A DNA stretch of 64,000 nucleotides from Variovorax sp. OK212 (GCF_900112425.1 NZ_FOLP01000029.1:1-64000), one strand, 5' to 3'; counted from the first letter of the stretch, positions 54,006 to 63,231 are shown. Translations and numbers: made by a program. Notes: generated from the sequence alone by a model not told the origin.

Positions 54006-55739
54006 CTATTGCAAACATTCCGGGTGCCGCGTCGTCACCTGGTAGTAGCCCGAGTGAAACACCAGCGGCTCGCCGTCGAAGCGGTCGTACCGCTCGACTT
54101 CACCGATGAAGATCAGGTGATCGCCGCCATCGTACTGCCGGACGTTGCGGCACACGAAGCGCGCGATGACATCGTTGAGCAGCGGCACGCCCGCCGTGCC
54201 CTCGCAGCAGTCCACGCCGCCGAACTTGTCGGCCTGCGGCGTGGAGAACTGGCGCGACAGGTGGTGCTGGTGCGCCGCCAGCACGTTGATCGCGAAATGG
54301 CTGGCGCCGGTGAAGTCGGCCACGCTCGGCGCGTTGCGCGCCAGGCTCCACAGCACCAGCGGCGGGTCGAGCGAGACCGACGAGAACGAGTTGGCCGTCA
54401 TGCCCACGCGGCGCCCGTCGATGGCACGCGTGGTGATGACGGTGACGCCGGTGGAGAACTGCCCCAGCGCCTTGCGGAAATCGCGGCGGTCGAAGCGGTC
54501 GGCGGCGGCCTCGCGCGCCTTCGCTTCAAGAAAGCGGTCGGCTTCCGCGGGATCGAACCACCAGGGCGCGAAGGCGCGCGGGTCGTCGAAGCCGTTGACC
54601 ACCGTGCTCGCCACCGCCGGCATGTGCGTTGCGCTCTGCAGCAGCTTGTGCAGGTGCGGGCTGGGCGGCGCGAGCAGGCTGTGGGTCCAATCGGTGGCCC
54701 AGCGCGCATAGCCTTCCCAGTAGCGGTCGAAGGTCTGCTGCATCCACGCCGCGTCGAACGGCGCATCGCCGTGCGCGAGGATGCGCTCGAGGTAGATGTC
54801 GGCGCTCTTGGCCGCGTTGTTCGAGCCCTGGCCGGTGATCGGGTCGTTGAGCACCACCACGTCGGCCAGGCCCAGCACCTTGCGCCCCGAAGGCAGCGTG
54901 GCCACCGGCTTGCGCACGGTCGGTGCAAAGCTGCCGACGAGCACGCCGTTGTCGTCGGCCAGTTCGATGTGGCGGCAACGTTCGGCCTCCCACGGCAGGA
55001 AGGTCTCGAGGATCCACCGGCTGCGCGCCAGGTGCGCCTGCGGCGTCTTCACGTCGGCCCAGCAGTCCAGCGGCCCGCCGGGCACGCCTTCGAACACCAT
55101 GATCTCGCACGGCCCGGTGGTCGTGAGCGCGGGGAACACGAAGTACTCGCCCACGCCCGGAATCAGGTTGAAGCTCACGGCCGGGAACGGCTCGCGCGGT
55201 GTCATGCCCTTCACATAGGTGAGCGCCAGCACGCGCTGCGGCGCATCGAACGGCGAGCGTTCGGCGTCGCGCTCGAAGAGCTTCGAGATCTCGCCCTTGC
55301 CGCTGGCCACGACCACGAGGTCGTGCGCCTGCGCGCAGGTTTCCAGTTCGTCGAGCCCCACGTCCTGCCACACGATGCGCCCGCCGCGCTGCTCGAAGGC
55401 CTGCATCCAGGCCGGTATCTTCACGCGCTGGTCGACCGACTGCGCCGGCCCGTCGAGCCTCGCGCTCCATTCGATGGCCTTGCCGCCCTGCGGGTTGCGC
55501 ACCGCCATGCCGATGCCTTCCACGCGCGGGCATGCATCGGCCCAGAAGTCGAGCCCGAGTTCGCGCTCGGTCTGCAGCGCGGTCTCGAACATGCACTGGC
55601 TCGACATGACCGGCCCTTCGAAGATCTCGCGCGCCGTGCGGTTCGAAAAAACCGTCACCTCGTGCCCCGCCGCCTGCAGGCCGAGTGCGAGTTGCATGCC
55701 GGACTGCCCGGCGCCGACGATGGCCACGCTCCTTGTCAT
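54006..55739 (-). CDS. styA2B: Self-sufficient StyA2B-type flavin monooxygenase / flavin reductase fusion
   Basis: 577 aa. The N-terminal about 405 residues are a StyA-type FAD-dependent epoxidase/sulfoxidase (FAD motif VAIVGAGQSGMQLALGLQAA, EGPVMSSQCMFETALQTERE, VVLNDPITGQGSNNAAKSAD). From about 415 a flavin-reductase (StyB/HpaC-like) domain follows: FRKALGQFSTGVTVITT and GMTANSFSSVSLDPPLVLWS. The protein can supply its own reduced flavin. It lies 22 bases after styA1, which it closely resembles. In V. paradoxus EPS a StyA1/StyA2B pair is, as I recall, a sulfoxidase more than a styrene epoxidase. The natural substrate is uncertain. Confidence 0.92.
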   Translation of the reverse strand: MTRSVAIVGAGQSGMQLALGLQAAGHEVTVFSNRTAREIFEGPVMSSQCMFETALQTERELGLDFWADACPRVEGIGMAVRNPQGGKAIEWSARLDGPAQSVDQRVKIPAWMQAFEQRGGRIVWQDVGLDELETCAQAHDLVVVASGKGEISKLFERDAERSPFDAPQRVLALTYVKGMTPREPFPAVSFNLIPGVGEYFVFPALTTTGPCEIMVFEGVPGGPLDCWADVKTPQAHLARSRWILETFLPWEAERCRHIELADDNGVLVGSFAPTVRKPVATLPSGRKVLGLADVVVLNDPITGQGSNNAAKSADIYLERILAHGDAPFDAAWMQQTFDRYWEGYARWATDWTHSLLAPPSPHLHKLLQSATHMPAVASTVVNGFDDPRAFAPWWFDPAEADRFLEAKAREAAADRFDRRDFRKALGQFSTGVTVITTRAIDGRRVGMTANSFSSVSLDPPLVLWSLARNAPSVADFTGASHFAINVLAAHQHHLSRQFSTPQADKFGGVDCCEGTAGVPLLNDVIARFVCRNVRQYDGGDHLIFIGEVERYDRFDGEPLVFHSGYYQVTTRHPECLQ

Positions 55740-55761
55740 ACGCCCGCTCCTCGCCGGTGCG

Positions 55762-57000
55762 TCAGGCCGCGGCCGCGCAGGTTTCGATGTAGCGGCCGGC
55801 CTCCACGGGGTCGGCGAACCACGGGAAAAAGGTGCGCGGGTCGTCGAAGCCGTTGACGATCGCGCTGGCCAGCGGCGGCACGGCGCCGGCGCTGCCGAGC
55901 AGGTTCAGCACGTGCGGCGGCGGCGGTGCCAGCAGCATGTTGGTCCACTGCGTGACCCACTGCGAATAGCCGAACCAGTAGCGGTCGAAGGTCTGCTGCA
56001 TCCATGCCGCGTCGGCCGTGCCGTCGCCGCGCGCGAGGATGCTCTTGAGGTACACGTCGGCGCATTTGGCGGCGTTGTTCGAGCCCTGGCCGGTGATGGG
56101 GTCGTTGAGCACCACCACGTCGGCCAGCCCGAGCACCTTGCGCCCCGAGGGCAGCGTGGCCACCGGCTTGCGCACCGTCGGCGCGAAGCGGCCCGCGAGG
56201 ATGCCGTTGTCGTCGGTCAGCTCGATGTCCCTGCAGCGTTCAGCCTCCCACGGCGTGAAGGTGTCGAGGATCCATCGGCTGCGCGCCAGGTGCTCCTGCG
56301 GGGTCTTCACGTCGGCCCAGCAGTCCATCGGGCCGCCCGGCACGCCTTCGAACACCATGATCTCGCACGGGCCCGTGGTCGTGAGCGCGGGGAACACGAA
56401 GTACTCGCCCACGCCGGGGATCAGGTTGAAGCTCACGGCCGAGAACGGCTCGCGCGGCTTCATGCCCTTCACGTAGGTGAGCGCCAGCGCGCGTTGCGGC
56501 TTGTCGTAGGTCGACTTGTGAGCGTCGCGCTCGAACAGCTTCGAGATCTCGCCCTTGCCGCTGGCCACCAGCGTGAGGTCGTGGCTTCGGGTGCAGGCCT
56601 CGAGTTCGTCGATGCCCGCGTCCTTGAAGACCAGTTCGCCGCCCTTCTTCTGGAACTCGGCCATCCACGCCGGGATCTTCAGGCGCTGGTCGACCGACTG
56701 CGCGCCCGACTGCAGCCGCGCCGCCCAGTCGATGGCCTTCGCGCCCTTCTGCTCGGGGTGCGGCACGGCCAGGCCGATGCCTTCGACCATGGGGCAAGCT
56801 TTCGCCCAGTGGTCCAGCCCCAGGTCGCGCTCGATCTGCAACGACGTGTTGAACATGCACTGGCTCGACATCACCTTGCCATGGCGGATGTCGTCGCCCG
56901 TGCGGTTGCTGAACATCGTGACCTCATAGCCCGCGCCCAGCAGGCCCAGCCCCAGTTGCAGGCCCGACTGGCCCGCGCCGACGATGGCGATTCGCTTCAT
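55762..57000 (-). CDS. styA1: StyA1-type flavin-dependent monooxygenase
   Basis: 412 aa, single-component FAD-dependent oxygenase lacking a reductase domain. FAD motif IAIVGAGQSGLQLGLGLLGA, then HGKVMSSQCMFNTSLQIERD and LNDPITGQGSNNAAKCADVY. It is probably supplied with reduced FAD by the reductase half of StyA2B. Upstream is an SDR gene (34-base gap) and downstream StyA2B. The paralogy with the StyA2B oxygenase domain indicates duplication plus fusion. Confidence 0.92.
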   Translation of the reverse strand: MKRIAIVGAGQSGLQLGLGLLGAGYEVTMFSNRTGDDIRHGKVMSSQCMFNTSLQIERDLGLDHWAKACPMVEGIGLAVPHPEQKGAKAIDWAARLQSGAQSVDQRLKIPAWMAEFQKKGGELVFKDAGIDELEACTRSHDLTLVASGKGEISKLFERDAHKSTYDKPQRALALTYVKGMKPREPFSAVSFNLIPGVGEYFVFPALTTTGPCEIMVFEGVPGGPMDCWADVKTPQEHLARSRWILDTFTPWEAERCRDIELTDDNGILAGRFAPTVRKPVATLPSGRKVLGLADVVVLNDPITGQGSNNAAKCADVYLKSILARGDGTADAAWMQQTFDRYWFGYSQWVTQWTNMLLAPPPPHVLNLLGSAGAVPPLASAIVNGFDDPRTFFPWFADPVEAGRYIETCAAAA

Positions 57001-57034
57001 GGTGTTGCTCCTTGCTTACTCGTTTGCTTGCTGT

Positions 57035-57826
57035 TCAGTCCATCAGCTTCGGAATGGCGGGCACGGCCTGCTCGGGGCCCATGGCGGAATAGCCGCCGTC
57101 CACCGCGTAGTCGGCACCGGTCACGAAGCTCGCGTGCTCCGAGCACAGGAACAGCACCACCTGCGCCACCTCGTCGGGGTCGCCGACGCGCCCCAGCAGG
57201 TGAAAGGGCGCGGCCACGCGGTCGGTCTTGGCGCGGTCGCCGCCGCTCAGGCGGTCCATCACGGCCGACCAGGTCCAGCCCGGCGACACGCTGTTCACAC
57301 GAATGCGGTCGCGCGCCAGGTCCATCGCCATGTTGCGCGTGAGCTGCGCCATCGCGGCCTTGCTGACCGGGTAGAGCCAGCGCCCCGTCTGCGCCACGCG
57401 CGAAGAAATGCTCGTGAAATTGACCACCGCGCCGCCGCCCGCCGCCACCATGTGCGGGTGCACGGCCTGCAGCATTGCCACCGCGCTGGCCACGTTCACG
57501 TTGAACGAAGCGAGCCAGTCGGCGCGCGGCGACTTGAAGCCATCGTCCACGTACGAGCACGCGAGGTTCACCAGGAAGTGCACGCCGCCGTGCTGCGTTG
57601 CGGCCTGCGTCACGCAGGCGGCCACCTGCGCGTCGTCGGTGATGTCGGTGTGCACGAAGCGCGCACCGGCGCCGAGCGAATCGGCCAGCGCCTGTCCGTT
57701 GGCGGCGTCGATGTCGGCAATGACGACCTTCACGCCGGCCGCGTGCAGCGCGCGCACCACGCCGGCCCCTATCAATGTGGCACCGCCCGTGACGATGGCG
57801 CTCCTGCCTTCGAGTCCCTTGAACAT
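57035..57826 (-). CDS. Short-chain dehydrogenase/reductase (SDR)
   Basis: 263 aa, classical SDR. Cofactor motif TGGATLIGAG, acidic IADIDAAN after strand 2 (NAD preference), Ser in FTSISS, and Tyr-x3-Lys in YPVSKAA. The usual NNAG is NLACS here. It is first in the styA1-styA2B-DLH operon and may oxidise or reduce a pathway intermediate. It is divergent from the AraC regulator at 58007. Confidence 0.92.
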   Translation of the reverse strand: MFKGLEGRSAIVTGGATLIGAGVVRALHAAGVKVVIADIDAANGQALADSLGAGARFVHTDITDDAQVAACVTQAATQHGGVHFLVNLACSYVDDGFKSPRADWLASFNVNVASAVAMLQAVHPHMVAAGGGAVVNFTSISSRVAQTGRWLYPVSKAAMAQLTRNMAMDLARDRIRVNSVSPGWTWSAVMDRLSGGDRAKTDRVAAPFHLLGRVGDPDEVAQVVLFLCSEHASFVTGADYAVDGGYSAMGPEQAVPAIPKLMD

Positions 57827-58006
57827 GACGCTTGCTCTCCTTGGTGGATCGACCAGGCCGGGCTGGCCTGTGGGGTCGTACGTTAGGAGGTGGAGCGCCG
57901 CCGGCGCATCCCGCGCGCGCAGGCGCTGTCCCTGGCGCGCATGTTTTCGACAAGGGGCGATCCGAATTGTGAGCGGGGATGGTTTTTGCTAGGGTCACTG
58001 CGCCCC

Positions 58007-59020
58007 ATGGAAACCGCCGCCATCACCGCTGGGCTGCCGTTGCAGCGTTACCGACTGTTCGAGAGCCACGACATGGACGAGGCACGCGAGAGCGTGGCCC
58101 GCGTGTTCTGCCCGCACGGCCTGACCATGCTGCGCCCGCGCACCGAGCTCGACGCCTGCCACCACAGCGCGCGGCTGCACCGCGACGTGAGCCTCAACTA
58201 CGTGCAGTACGGGCCGGGTGTGCAGATCGAGCCGGGCTTCCTGCAGGATTTCTTCCTGTTGCAGATTCCGTTGCGCGGCGGCGCCGACATCCGTTGCGGC
58301 GCGCAGCGCATCGAGGCCACGCCGCAGCTCGCCTCGCTGCCGTCGCCGACCGAGCCGCTGTCGATGCGCTGGGCCGACGACAGCCCGCACCTGATCGTGC
58401 GGCTGGCCCGCCCGGCGCTGCTGTCGCGGCTCGAGGCGCTGCTGCAGGCGCCCGTGCGGCAGGCGCTGGTGTTCGAACTGGGCGTGCCGCTGGACAACCC
58501 CGCCCTGGCGCCGCTGGTGCATTTCATCGACTACCTGCGGCTCACGCTGGACGCCGGCAACGCGCTGCAGGCCGGCAGCCGCCTCGCCGAGCACGCCGAG
58601 GAATACCTGATGTCGAGCCTGCTGATGTCGGCCGGCCACAACCACTCGCGCGCGCTGGCGGGCGATGCGCAGCGCGGCCTGCTGCCGCGCGTGGTGCGCA
58701 AGGCGCAGGAGTTCATGGCCGCGCACGCGGAGCAGCCGGTGTCGCTGGCCGACGTGTGCCGCGAAGTCGGCTGCAGCGCGCGCGCGCTGCAGCTGGCGTT
58801 TCGCCAGCATGCGGACCAGGGGCCGATGGAGTTCCTGCGCGAACTCCGGCTCGACAGGGTGCGCGCCGAGCTGCTGGCGCCGCCGCAAGGCCACGGCGGC
58901 GTGCGCGAGACGGCGCAGAAGTACGGGTTTCTGCACCTGGGCCACTTCGCGGCGCAATACCGCAGCCGCTTCGGCGAACGGCCCTCCGAGACGCTGGCGC
59001 GCGGCACCGTTCGCCGCTGA
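58007..59020 (+). CDS. AraC-family transcriptional regulator of the monooxygenase operon
   Basis: 337 aa from the ATG at 58007. The N-terminal part is an AraC-binding-like ligand domain (about 20-210; HRDVSLNYVQYGPGVQIEPG). The C-terminal double helix-turn-helix (about 235-330) shows ADVCREVGCSARALQLAFRQ and GPMEFLRELRLDRVRAELL then YGFLHLGHFAAQYRSRFGER. Its position 180 bases from the divergent SDR-styA operon makes that the likely target. Such regulators usually activate in the presence of an aromatic effector. Confidence 0.93.
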   Translation: METAAITAGLPLQRYRLFESHDMDEARESVARVFCPHGLTMLRPRTELDACHHSARLHRDVSLNYVQYGPGVQIEPGFLQDFFLLQIPLRGGADIRCGAQRIEATPQLASLPSPTEPLSMRWADDSPHLIVRLARPALLSRLEALLQAPVRQALVFELGVPLDNPALAPLVHFIDYLRLTLDAGNALQAGSRLAEHAEEYLMSSLLMSAGHNHSRALAGDAQRGLLPRVVRKAQEFMAAHAEQPVSLADVCREVGCSARALQLAFRQHADQGPMEFLRELRLDRVRAELLAPPQGHGGVRETAQKYGFLHLGHFAAQYRSRFGERPSETLARGTVRR

Positions 59021-59161
59021 GCTGCCGGGCCGGACCGGCGGCCTGAACGACACGACTCGAAAGCGCCCGCCCGCGCCTGCACGCTGAGCGACGTGGGCAG
59101 CCGCCGCGCAGGAACCCTCGGGTATTCTTGCGCCCTCTCAAGCGCGACGAAGGCAGCTGAC

Positions 59162-59914
59162 ATGCACACCGAACAAGGCGGCGAGGGCCCCGACCTGCTT
59201 CTCATGCTGCACGGCATGGGCGCGACGGGCGCGGTGTGGTCGCCCATGCTTGCCGAGGCCAGTGCGCGCTGGCATGGACGCTGGCTCGTGCCCGACCTGC
59301 CCGGCCACGGCCAGTCCGGGCGGCAGGACTCGTATGCCGTCGGCCAGCACGCGGCCAGCGTGGCTCGCGCCGTGCTGCCGCACATCGATCCTGCAGGACG
59401 CCTGGTGGTGCTCGGGCACTCGCTGGGCGGAGTGGTCGCGCTGGCCCTGGCCACGGGGTGGTTCGGTGTCACGCCGCACCGGGTGTTCGGCGCGGGCATC
59501 AAGGTCGCGTGGAGCGACGACGAAGTGCGTCGCATGGAGACGCTGGCCTCGCAGCCGGGCAAGCGATTCGCGACCGAAGAAGAAGCGTGGGACCGGTACC
59601 TGAAGGTCTCTGGCCTGGCCGGCATCGCCTACGCAGGCGCTCCCACAGCCCAGCGCGGCATCGCGCACGGTGCCGAGGGCTGGCGCCTTGCGATGGACCC
59701 GCGCGCCAACGCCGTGGGCAAGCCCCCGTTGAGCGAACTGATGACGCTGGCGCGCTGCCCCGTGCATCTGGCCCGCGGACACCACGACGCGATGGTGACG
59801 CTGGAGCAGACACGTTCGCTCGACCCCGATGCGCGCGACCTCGGGCCGCACGGCCACAACGTGATGGTCGAGGCGCCCGCGCGGGTCTGGGATTGGGTGG
59901 CCGCCTTCGGGTGA
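59162..59914 (+). CDS. Alpha/beta hydrolase
   Basis: 250 aa from the ATG at 59162; the frame is open 23 codons upstream. Oxyanion motif LLMLHGMGATGAVW, nucleophile elbow VVLGHSLGGVVALA (Ser), an Asp in HHDAMVT, and a His in GPHGHNVMVEAP. The general lid is short. The substrate is unknown. Its place after the AraC gene suggests it may belong to the same catabolic unit, but it is on the opposite strand to that operon. Confidence 0.88.
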   Translation: MHTEQGGEGPDLLLMLHGMGATGAVWSPMLAEASARWHGRWLVPDLPGHGQSGRQDSYAVGQHAASVARAVLPHIDPAGRLVVLGHSLGGVVALALATGWFGVTPHRVFGAGIKVAWSDDEVRRMETLASQPGKRFATEEEAWDRYLKVSGLAGIAYAGAPTAQRGIAHGAEGWRLAMDPRANAVGKPPLSELMTLARCPVHLARGHHDAMVTLEQTRSLDPDARDLGPHGHNVMVEAPARVWDWVAAFG

Positions 59915-60219
59915 GTGGCATGCAACGCGCCGCCGGGTATCGTTTCACAGAACTCCCTCACGGACTTCACTGCGACTTCACCTGTGTCGCAGACACTGCT
60001 TCTCGACAGCGGTTCGGCGCTGGTAGAGGTTGAGGTCAGGGAGAAAAAAAACCGCTCAGGGAAACGCCTCGATGCCAACCGCTGTCACTCTTCATTTCAT
60101 CGGCGTGTTCGATCGCACGCCAGCCAGGAAACAACGCCCGGGCATTCATTTGCCCTAAGCGATGGCGCCCGAGCGGTGCAACGTCAAATGACATTCCCGG
60201 CTCCAAGAAAATCGGCGCC
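59915..60219. other. Intergenic stretch with no supported gene
   Basis: 305 bases. I see no coding frame with plausible start and composition, no strong terminator and no clear promoter. An A-run follows GTCAGGGAG near 60040. Confidence 0.6.
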
Positions 60220-60483
60220 ATGTTTCTTTCTTCGCCCCGCGCCACCGATCGAGCCCAGGCGCTGGCAGCCCGGCTAGGCTGCACCGTCGGCGACTTCGTC
60301 GAACCTTATGGCGCGCCCAAGCCCGCGCTGCTGGGCAGCCTCTCGGGGTTCGCGATCACGCTCAAGGAATTCGGCGGCCGCTGGGACCGCACGGACAAGG
60401 TGTACTTCTTCGCCAGCTGGCCGATGCTCGAGGCCGCGCTGCAGCACATCGTCGAAGCGCGGGAACGTTCCCGCGCCGGCTGA
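60220..60483 (+). CDS. Small hypothetical protein
   Basis: 87 aa: MFLSSPRATDRAQALAARLG, then LLGSLSGFAITLKEFGGRWD and FASWPMLEAALQHIVEARER. The GGRWDRTDKVYFF piece recalls small domains with a GGxWDxxxKxYYF core, but I cannot name a family. It is convergent with the IclR gene, whose stop is 12 bases away. Confidence 0.55.
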   Translation: MFLSSPRATDRAQALAARLGCTVGDFVEPYGAPKPALLGSLSGFAITLKEFGGRWDRTDKVYFFASWPMLEAALQHIVEARERSRAG

Positions 60484-60495
60484 GCGGCTACCGGC

Positions 60496-61464
60496 TCAAA
60501 GCGCGTCGCCGTCCGCCAGCGACGGCGCCTGCGCGATGCGCTCGGAGATCACGCGGCAGGCTTCGAGCAAGGGCGCCACGTAGGCCTGCTCGGGGTGCTC
60601 CTTCTGGCGGAACACCAGGGTGCTGACGCTGATGGCCGCCACGGGCGCGCCGGTGGCCCCGCGGATCACGGCGCCGAAGCAGAAGATGCCCGCCTCGTTT
60701 TCCTCGTTGTCGACCGACCAGCCCCGCGCGCGTGTCTGCTCGATCTGCGCGAGCAGCACCGCGGGCTCGACCATGGTGTTGCCGGTGTAGCGCGGCATGG
60801 GCAGGTCTTTCATCACCGCCTTCAGCGCCTTGTCGTCGAGCGCGGCCATGTAGGCCTTGCCCACGGCGGTGGCGTGCAGCGACACGCTGGTGCCGATGCG
60901 CGACGCCATGCGCACGGCGCTGGGACTTTCGAGCTTCTCGATGTAGACCATGTTCGCGCCGTTGGGCACGGCCAGGTGCACGGTCTCGCCGGTCTGGTCG
61001 CGCAGGCGCTTGAGCTCGTCGACGGCGGCCAGGCGCATCTCGGAACGGCCCCAGCTGCGGCTGGCGAGCTGGATCAGCCGCGGGCCCAGCGCGAGCGCGG
61101 CGCTGTGCTGGTTCTCCACCAGCAGGCGCTCGGCGATGAGCGCGGCCACGATGCGGTGCACCGTGGGCCGCGGGTAGCCGCTGGCGCGCATGAGCGCGGC
61201 CACGTTCACCGGCTCTTCGGCGTCGGCCACCAGCTGCAGCACGTGCATGAACTTGGAGAACGACGCGGTGCCCGCGACCTGTGCTTGCACGGGAGACGGG
61301 GCGGGTGAAGAAGACCGGGGAGCGGGCATGAGGCGATCGGGGAAGCCGGCGGCTGCAAGCCGAAGGCTGGAGGCTGGAAGAAGGGCCGGGTCATTATCCA
61401 TATGCGCCATATGCGCCATATGCGCCATATGCGCCATATGCGCTATATGCGCCATACGCGCCAT
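60496..61464 (-). CDS. IclR-family transcriptional regulator with repeat-encoded N-terminus
   Basis: 322 aa if started at the ATG at 61464, which follows AAAGAGG. Starts at 61401 (MDND) or 61329 (MPAPRS, 277 aa, nearer the usual IclR length) are possible. The winged helix (about 105-165) has FMHVLQLVADAEEPVNVAAL and GYPRPTVHRIVAALIAERLL. The IclR ligand domain follows (GETVHLAVPNGANMVYIEKL, HATAVGKAYMAALDD, ARGWSVDNEENEAGIFCFGA). The first 22 residues derive from the 9-bp repeat (His-Met-Ala units). It lies last in an SDR-Bug-SDR-iclR run and probably controls it. Confidence 0.88.
   Translation of the reverse strand: MARMAHIAHMAHMAHMAHMAHMDNDPALLPASSLRLAAAGFPDRLMPAPRSSSPAPSPVQAQVAGTASFSKFMHVLQLVADAEEPVNVAALMRASGYPRPTVHRIVAALIAERLLVENQHSAALALGPRLIQLASRSWGRSEMRLAAVDELKRLRDQTGETVHLAVPNGANMVYIEKLESPSAVRMASRIGTSVSLHATAVGKAYMAALDDKALKAVMKDLPMPRYTGNTMVEPAVLLAQIEQTRARGWSVDNEENEAGIFCFGAVIRGATGAPVAAISVSTLVFRQKEHPEQAYVAPLLEACRVISERIAQAPSLADGDAL
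61399..61461. repeat. 9-bp tandem repeat at the IclR start
   Basis: Seven CATATGCGC-like units: five perfect (61399-61443), then TATATGCGC and CATACGCGC. Read on the minus strand each unit codes His-Met-Ala or a near variant. Unit gain or loss keeps frame, and nearly every unit supplies an in-frame ATG. Confidence 0.92.
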
Positions 61465-61504
61465 GTGCCTCTTTCGCTCGGTCCCCTGCACGCCCGCTGC
61501 CGCC

Positions 61505-62224
61505 TCAGCTCACCATGTACCCGCCGTCCACCGGCAGGATCACGCCTGTCATGAACGACGCGGCCGGCGTGCACAGGAACACGGCCGCGCGCGCCACGTC
61601 GTCGGGCAAGCCCCAGCGGCCCAGCGGCGTGCGCGCGAGGATGGGGCCGGCGCGTGCCGGGTCGTCCTGCAGCGCCTGCGTGAGCGGCGTGGCGATCCAG
61701 CCCGGCGCCACGGCGTTCACGCGGATGCCGTCGGCCGCATACGCGATGGCCAGCGACTTGGTGAGCTGCGCCACGCCGCCCTTGCTGGCCGCATAGCCAG
61801 GCACCAGGCCACCGCCGAAGAAGCTCAGCATCGACGCGGTGTTGACGATGCAGCCCTTGCTTGCCTTCAGCCGCTCGCGCGTGGCGCCGCACACGCGCAT
61901 GGTGCCCGTGAGGTTCACGGCCAGCACTCTCTCGAACACCTCGATGTCGTGCTCGGCGCCGCGCTGGATGATGCCGGCGCAGTTGAAGACGATGTCGAGC
62001 CGCTCGATGTCGGCCAGCGCCGCGTCCACGCTCGGGCCCGATGTGACGTCGGCCTGCCTCGCGTCGATGTTCGCGTCGAGCGTGCCGTCGCCCGGCCCCA
62101 GGCCGAGTGCGGTCACCTGCGCGCCGAGCGCGGCCAGGTGATTGGCGATGACGGCACCGATGCCCTGCGTGGCACCGGCGACGAGTGCGCGCTTGCCGTT
62201 GAAAAGTCCTGGCTGGTAGGTCAT
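61505..62224 (-). CDS. Short-chain dehydrogenase/reductase (SDR)
   Basis: 239 aa from the ATG at 62224. Classical SDR: AGATQGIGAVIANHL (TGxxxGxG with AG), NCAG (for NNAG), catalytic Ser in IVNTASM, YAASKGG, and VAPGWIATPL. The N-terminus MTYQPGLFNGKRALVAG. It lies 23 bases after the Bug-receptor gene and 40 bases before the IclR start, so it is probably one operon. Sugar or hydroxy-acid oxidation is the usual role in such clusters. Confidence 0.92.
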   Translation of the reverse strand: MTYQPGLFNGKRALVAGATQGIGAVIANHLAALGAQVTALGLGPGDGTLDANIDARQADVTSGPSVDAALADIERLDIVFNCAGIIQRGAEHDIEVFERVLAVNLTGTMRVCGATRERLKASKGCIVNTASMLSFFGGGLVPGYAASKGGVAQLTKSLAIAYAADGIRVNAVAPGWIATPLTQALQDDPARAGPILARTPLGRWGLPDDVARAAVFLCTPAASFMTGVILPVDGGYMVS

Positions 62225-62247
62225 GTCGTGTGTGTGGGGGGTGGAGG

Positions 62248-63231
62248 TCAGTTCTTGATGTCGAGCTTGCCCATCAGCGTCTTGAAGTAGGCGGCGTCCC
62301 GTGCCATGACGGCCTTGAACGCCACGTCGTCCGCGTAGGCGAAGCCCAGATTCTGCTTGTCGAGCACGGCGCGGAACGCGGGCTCGTTCGCGGCCTTCCT
62401 GCTCATGTCCTTCAGGTACGCGACCACGTCGGGCGGCGTGTTCTTCGGCGCCGCGATGCCGCGCCAGGTGCCCAGCACCAGGTCGATGTTGCGCTCCTTC
62501 AGCGTGGGCACTTTCTCGAAGCCCTTCACGCGCTGGTCGGCCATGACGGCGAGCATCTTGAACTTGCCGGCCTGCACGTAGGTGGTGACTTCGGCGGGGC
62601 TCACGGCCACCGCGTCGATGTGGCCGCCGAGCAGCGCGAGCACCGCGGGGCCCGCGCCCTGGAACGGCAGGTGGTTGAACTTGACGTTGGTCTTGTCCTC
62701 GAGCGCGGCCGCGGCCAGGTGCCAGATGGAGCCGTTGCCCGCGTTGCCGACGCTGATCTTGCCGCTGTCCTTCTTGGCGGCGGCCAGGAACTCCTCGATG
62801 GTGTTCCACGGCGCGTCGGCGCGCACGGTGATGGCGGCCTGGTCGGCGTTGAGCTGCGCGATCGGCGTCATGTCGTTGTAGGTGAACTTGGCCAGCCCCA
62901 TGTTGGGCAGCGTGGTGACCTCGACCGTGACCACCGCCAGGCGGTAGCCGTCGGGCTTGGCGTTGATCACGTCCTGCCAGCCGATGGCGCCGCTCGCGCC
63001 GGGCTTGTTCACGATGACCACGCTCTGCGGCATGTGCTTCTGCGAGGCCTCGGCGAAGGCGCGCGCGAGCGCGTCGGTGCCGCCGCCCGGCTGGAAGGGC
63101 ACGATCAGCTCGATCGGGTGGTTGGGAAAGTCGCGCGCCTGGGCAGAGGCTTGCGTCGTGACGCCGAGCGCCGCGGCGGGCAGCAGGGCGAGTGCCGCAA
63201 GGCGGCGCAGGTCAAGGGTGAATCGCATCAT
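62248..63231 (-). CDS. Bug/TctC-family periplasmic solute receptor
   Basis: 327 aa from the ATG at 63231 (MMRFTLDL; a second ATG follows at once). Signal peptide LAALALLPAAALGVTTQASA, then FPNHPIELIVPFQPGGGTDA and SVVIVNKPGASGAIGWQDVI, Bug signatures. The C-terminus ends FKTLMGKLDIKN. It is flanked by two SDR genes and an IclR gene, an arrangement typical of carboxylate catabolism. No TctA/B permease is in the window. Confidence 0.92.
   Translation of the reverse strand: MMRFTLDLRRLAALALLPAAALGVTTQASAQARDFPNHPIELIVPFQPGGGTDALARAFAEASQKHMPQSVVIVNKPGASGAIGWQDVINAKPDGYRLAVVTVEVTTLPNMGLAKFTYNDMTPIAQLNADQAAITVRADAPWNTIEEFLAAAKKDSGKISVGNAGNGSIWHLAAAALEDKTNVKFNHLPFQGAGPAVLALLGGHIDAVAVSPAEVTTYVQAGKFKMLAVMADQRVKGFEKVPTLKERNIDLVLGTWRGIAAPKNTPPDVVAYLKDMSRKAANEPAFRAVLDKQNLGFAYADDVAFKAVMARDAAYFKTLMGKLDIKN

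Noticed and set aside
60036..60284. 82-codon minus-strand frame in the 59.9-60.3 kb gap
   Set aside because: Overlaps the better plus-strand gene start at 60220, with no ribosome site and no recognisable features.
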